A DNA stretch of 7,906 bases from contig JADLGU010000091.1 of assembly GCA_020849155.1 (NCBI GenBank), positions 1-7,906 on the forward strand, in the 5' to 3' direction. Source of the DNA: Rhodocyclaceae bacterium (GTDB lineage: Bacteria > Pseudomonadota > Gammaproteobacteria > Burkholderiales > Rhodocyclaceae). This document shows positions 4,994 through 7,906 of this stretch, one piece after another; the stretch's first letter is position 1; the number at the start of each line of letters is the position of its first letter. The position numbers and the translations under genes are program-made. The notes under the pieces are model-generated. The model saw only the letters and a list, made by a program, of their open reading frames with translations. It was not told where the DNA came from and did no database searches.

Positions 4994-6988
4994 ATGGCAC
5001 CGAAGCAGACCGTCGTCCGCAAGTACGATGCGCGGCCCGACACCATCGATTTCCGCGACAGGCTCTACGAGGCGACGCTGGTCGAGGTGCCGTTGCGGCG
5101 CGACCTCGACGAGTACCTCAAGGCCGGCGTGCCGGTGCTGAACCAGCGCAGCGAGGGGGCCTGCACCGGCTTCGGCCTGGCCACCGTGGCGCACTACCTG
5201 CTGCGCACCCGCCGGGTGGTGCCGGACCTGAATCCGGTCAGCCCGCGCATGTTCTACGAGATGGCGCGCCGTTACGACGAATGGCCGGGCACCGCCTACT
5301 CCGGCTCCAGCGCCCGCGGCGCCATGAAGGGCTGGCACAAGCACGGCGTCTGCGGCGAGGCCGACTGGCCCTACACGCCCGCCCAGTCCGGCGGCATCCT
5401 CGACCGCCAGCGGGCCCTGGCGGCGCAGCAGCGCCCGCTCGGCGCCTACCTGCGGGTGAACCACCGCGACATCGTCGCCCTGCATGCCGCCCTCAGCGAA
5501 GTGGGGATCCTCTACGCCACCGCCAGCGTGCACGCCGGCTGGGAGCGGGTCGGCCGCGGCGGCGCGATCAGCCGCAACGGAGCCGACGGCACGCCCCACC
5601 CGCTCCTCGGCGGCCACGCCTTCGCCATCGTCGCCTACGACCGGCACGGCCTCTGGCTGCAGAACTCCTGGGGCAAATCCTGGGGCAAGGGCGGCTTCGC
5701 CCGCCTCAGCTACGACGACTGGCTGGAGAACGGCACCGATGTCTGGGTGGCGCGCCTGGGCGCGCCGATCGAGCTCGTCTCGGCGCAGAGCGGCGCCCGG
5801 CTGCACGCGGCCGGCGTCCGCAACCCGCGCGCCTACGCCAGCGCCGACCTGCGGCCGCACATCATCAGCATCGGCAACGACGGCCTGCTCACCGACAAGG
5901 GCGAGTACGGCAATTCGGCAGAGGAAGTGAAGGCGATCTTCGCCAGCGACTTCCAGTCGATCACCAAGGACTGGCAGCAGAAGCGCCTGCTGCTCTACGC
6001 CCACGGCGGCCTGGTGAGCGAGGACGAGATCGTCGAGCGCATCGTCCGCGAGCGGCCGCGCCTGCTCGCCAACTGGATCTACCCGGTCTATTTCGTCTGG
6101 CACACGGGCTTCGGGGATGCCCTCAGGTATTTCCTCGAGGACCTGATGCGCAAGCGCCGGCCCGAGGGACTGCTGGAAGCCGCCAAGGAGTTCCTCTTCG
6201 AGCGGATCGACGACGGCCTCGAAGTGCTGGCGCGCCATTTCGGCGGCAAGCTGCTGTGGGAGGAGGTCAAGAACAACGCGCTGCTGTCCACCGTCGAGCA
6301 GCAGGGCGGCGCCCGCCTCGCCGCGCAGTGCATCCAGGCGCTGTGCCAGTCCGATGCCAAGGTGGAGGTGCACGCCCTGGCCCACAGCGCCGGCGGCATC
6401 TTCCACGCCCTGCTGATGCAGTACCTGACCACCCAGGATGAGATCGCCAGCGGGCCGCTAAAGGGGCAAGGCGGGCTCGGCATCCCGGTGCGGACCTGCA
6501 CGCTGTGGGCGCCGGCCTGCCGCATCGACCTCTTCAAGCAGACCTACCTGCCGGCCATCGAGTCCGGCCGCATCGGCCGCTTCGCCCTGTACACCCTCGA
6601 CGACAAGCACGAGCGGGACGACAACTGCGCCAACATCTACCACAAGTCGCTGCTCTATCTGGTCTCCAACGCCGGCGAGGATCCGGAAGTCCCGGGACCC
6701 GGGCAGCCCGAATGCGGCCCCCTGCTCGGCATGCAGAAATTCGTCCGCCAGGACGCGGCGCTGGCGAGCTTGTTCTCCTCGAAGGCAGACTGGGTGATCG
6801 CGCCCAACCAGAAGCCGAAGGATTCGGTCGACGCCTCCGAAGCGACCCGGCACGACAACATCGACGACGACGAGATCACCATCAACGCCACGCTGCGTCG
6901 TATCCTCGGCCAGGCGCCGGTCGAGCTGCCCGACGGCATCGGCCGCTCCCGCGTGGCCACCCGCGAACTGCGCAAGCGCCTGGCCTGA
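4994..6988 (+). CDS. Papain-family (C1) cysteine peptidase fused to an alpha/beta-hydrolase domain
   Basis: A 664-residue protein with no signal peptide or propeptide, so probably cytoplasmic. It begins YDARPDTIDFRDRLY, the leader commonly seen on bacterial C1-family peptidases. Papain residues are complete: oxyanion Gln51, nucleophile Cys57 (NQRSEGACTGF, with the papain spacing of six), His208 (LGGHAF) and Asn224 (QNSWGKSWGKGGF). This domain spans about 1-255. From about 330 a second catalytic domain follows: LLLYAHGG (His337, likely oxyanion region), VHALAHSAGG with candidate nucleophile Ser465, LDD (Asp536/537) and YHKSLLYLVS (His550). Together these suggest an alpha/beta-hydrolase of esterase, lipase or peptidase type. 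A strong ribosome site, GGGAGGGG (4981-4988), precedes the ATG; the reading frame is open further upstream to 4211, but that stretch is a shadow of the preceding gene. Partnered with the transglutaminase-like gene 23 bp upstream. Specificity of either active site is unknown. Confidence 0.88.
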   Translation: MAPKQTVVRKYDARPDTIDFRDRLYEATLVEVPLRRDLDEYLKAGVPVLNQRSEGACTGFGLATVAHYLLRTRRVVPDLNPVSPRMFYEMARRYDEWPGTAYSGSSARGAMKGWHKHGVCGEADWPYTPAQSGGILDRQRALAAQQRPLGAYLRVNHRDIVALHAALSEVGILYATASVHAGWERVGRGGAISRNGADGTPHPLLGGHAFAIVAYDRHGLWLQNSWGKSWGKGGFARLSYDDWLENGTDVWVARLGAPIELVSAQSGARLHAAGVRNPRAYASADLRPHIISIGNDGLLTDKGEYGNSAEEVKAIFASDFQSITKDWQQKRLLLYAHGGLVSEDEIVERIVRERPRLLANWIYPVYFVWHTGFGDALRYFLEDLMRKRRPEGLLEAAKEFLFERIDDGLEVLARHFGGKLLWEEVKNNALLSTVEQQGGARLAAQCIQALCQSDAKVEVHALAHSAGGIFHALLMQYLTTQDEIASGPLKGQGGLGIPVRTCTLWAPACRIDLFKQTYLPAIESGRIGRFALYTLDDKHERDDNCANIYHKSLLYLVSNAGEDPEVPGPGQPECGPLLGMQKFVRQDAALASLFSSKADWVIAPNQKPKDSVDASEATRHDNIDDDEITINATLRRILGQAPVELPDGIGRSRVATRELRKRLA

Positions 6989-6994
6989 TGCCTC

Positions 6995-7013
6995 AGCCGC
7001 CCGGGCCGCGGCT
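6995..7013. terminator. GC-rich hairpin between convergent genes
   Basis: AGCCGC-CCGGGCC-GCGGCT forms a 6-bp GC stem in the 24-nt gap where the papain-hydrolase gene and the ubiD-linked membrane protein gene meet tail to tail. Its last base touches the minus-strand stop codon. No T-run follows on either strand, so termination here may be weak or Rho-dependent. In DNA this GC-rich, such stems can also arise by chance. Confidence 0.3.
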
Positions 7014-7420
7014 CACTGCGGCATCTCCCGCCCGGAGACCAGCCGCAGCCAGCCGCGCGCGATGCGGTAGAGCACCCACAGGCCGGACAGCAGGGCGATG
7101 ACCCAGGCCAGCGGCAGCCCGATAAAAGTCAGTCCCGCCAGCACGGCGAGCGCCAGCCACAGCAGGGCGAACCAGAAGGTGCGGATCTGCCAGCGGAAGT
7201 GGGATTCGAGAAAGCTGCCGCGCGTCTCGCCGCGCTTGACGTAGTTGAGGACGACGGCGATGAGCGACGGCCAGCCGGTGAGGAAGGCGGTGACGATGAA
7301 GGCCGCGCCGACGAGGCCGGTCACGGCGCTGAAGGCGTGCAGGCCGTAGATGACGTGGGTCAGCGTCAGCAGGCCCTGCGGCGGCCGGGCCAGCCCCGTG
7401 GCGTGATCGATCTCCGTCAC
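7013..7420 (-). CDS. DUF4870-like small membrane protein downstream of ubiD
   Basis: A 135-residue integral membrane protein. Hydrophobic stretches are visible at about residues 20-62 (one or two helices), 82-101 and 103-122. Between them is a conserved-looking hydrophilic loop, VKRGETRGSFLESHFRWQIRTFW, written here as VKRGETRGS then FLESHFRWQIRTFW. The SHFRWQIRTFW pattern is, from memory, typical of DUF4870-type proteins of Proteobacteria, whose function is not established. Translation starts on GTG at 7420-7418, which overlaps the ubiD TGA by 4 nt (GTGA); AAGGAG lies about 8 nt upstream inside the end of ubiD. The two genes are therefore probably co-transcribed and translationally coupled. 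A link to ubiquinone synthesis is contextual only. Confidence 0.82.
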   Translation of the reverse strand: MTEIDHATGLARPPQGLLTLTHVIYGLHAFSAVTGLVGAAFIVTAFLTGWPSLIAVVLNYVKRGETRGSFLESHFRWQIRTFWFALLWLALAVLAGLTFIGLPLAWVIALLSGLWVLYRIARGWLRLVSGREMPQ

Positions 7421-7906
7421 AGTCCGAGCTCCTTCCAGAGTTCATCCACGCGCCGCTTCACGTCGGCATCCATGGCGATGGCGCGGCCCCACTCGCGCGC
7501 CGTCTCGCCCGGCCACTTGTTGGTGGCGTCGATGCCCATCTTGGAACCGAGGCCCGCCACCGGCGAGGCGAAGTCGAGGTAGTCGATCGGCGTGTTCTGC
7601 GCGATGAGCGTGTCGCGCGCGGCGTCGACGCGGGTGGTCAGCGCCCACACCACGTCCTTCCAGTTGCGTGCGTCGATGTCGTCGTCGACGACGATGATGA
7701 ACTTGGTGTACATGAACTGGCGCAGGAAGCTCCAGATGCCGAACATCACGCGCCTGGCGTGGCCGGGGTACTGCTTCTTCATGCTCACCACCGCCAGGCG
7801 GTAGGAGCAGCCCTCGGGCGGCAGGTGGAAGTCGACAATTTCCGGGAACTGCTTCTGCAGCAGCGGCACGAAGACTTCGTTGAGCGCCACGCCGAGCATG
7901 GCCGGC
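7417..7906 (-). CDS. ubiD: 4-hydroxy-3-polyprenylbenzoate decarboxylase, C-terminal third (start outside window)
   Basis: UbiD removes the carboxyl group of 4-hydroxy-3-polyprenylbenzoate in ubiquinone biosynthesis, using prenylated FMN made by UbiX. The visible 162 or so residues match the C-terminal part of E. coli-type UbiD closely: ALNEVFVPLLQKQFPEIVDF, LPPEGCSYRLAVVSMKKQYPGHA, the SFLRQFMYTKFIIVVDDDID segment, TPIDYLDFASPVAGLGSKMG and DATNKWPGETAREWGR. The protein ends KELGL with TGA at 7419-7417. The family is about 490-500 residues, so roughly two thirds, including the cofactor-binding part, lies beyond 7906. The reading frame is intact, with no sign of decay. Its stop overlaps the GTG of the following membrane protein gene. 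Confidence 0.97.
   Translation of the reverse strand, partial: PAMLGVALNEVFVPLLQKQFPEIVDFHLPPEGCSYRLAVVSMKKQYPGHARRVMFGIWSFLRQFMYTKFIIVVDDDIDARNWKDVVWALTTRVDAARDTLIAQNTPIDYLDFASPVAGLGSKMGIDATNKWPGETAREWGRAIAMDADVKRRVDELWKELGL

Noticed and set aside
4943..6406. Long antisense frames opposite the papain-hydrolase gene, and similar ones opposite the diguanylate cyclase (456-1670) and dacB (1727-3187)
   Set aside because: Composition is biased with no recognisable motifs; these are expected mirrors of GC-rich coding strands.

Overview
The window is GC-rich DNA from a Gram-negative bacterium, most likely a betaproteobacterium of the Rhodocyclales/Azoarcus-Thauera type. This is an inference from codon style, the UbiD and GroES sequences, and the combination of HrcA/CIRCE with a sigma-32-like promoter in front of groES. 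No RNA genes, insertion sequences, CRISPR arrays or long repeats were seen.

Layout. (1) Positions 1-283, minus strand: groES, missing only its last few codons at the window edge. Upstream of it are a perfect CIRCE operator and a good sigma-32-type promoter (362-417). (2) Positions 480-3474, plus strand, divergent from groES: three tightly overlapping genes. They are a PAS-PAS-GGDEF diguanylate cyclase, a secreted PBP4-type D-Ala-D-Ala carboxypeptidase/endopeptidase (dacB) that starts on a GTG overlapping the previous stop, and a 72-residue two-helix membrane protein that starts on a TGATG overlap. (3) Positions 3475-3551: a short gap with a 10-bp hairpin and a possible sigma-70 promoter. (4) Positions 3552-6988, plus strand: two genes 23 bp apart. 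The first has a transglutaminase-like Cys/His/Glu domain followed by a region with an HFD...HxxxDFYAH pattern that recalls HET-C/zinc-dependent phospholipase proteins. The second is a papain-fold (C1) cysteine peptidase fused to an alpha/beta-hydrolase domain with an AHSAGG nucleophile elbow. (5) Positions 7013-7906, minus strand and convergent with the pair: the C-terminal third of ubiD (ubiquinone biosynthesis decarboxylase), followed by a GTGA-overlapping gene for a DUF4870-like membrane protein.

Most of the window is housekeeping: chaperonin, cell-wall editing, c-di-GMP signalling and ubiquinone. The unusual part is the pair at 3552-6988. It encodes two predicted cytoplasmic proteins, each joining a papain-like-fold cysteine hydrolase to a second, apparently lipase/esterase/phospholipase-like module. 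I do not recognise this pair as a described system. It could be a two-component hydrolase effector, a protein-modification system or a defence-like module, and the sequence alone does not decide which.
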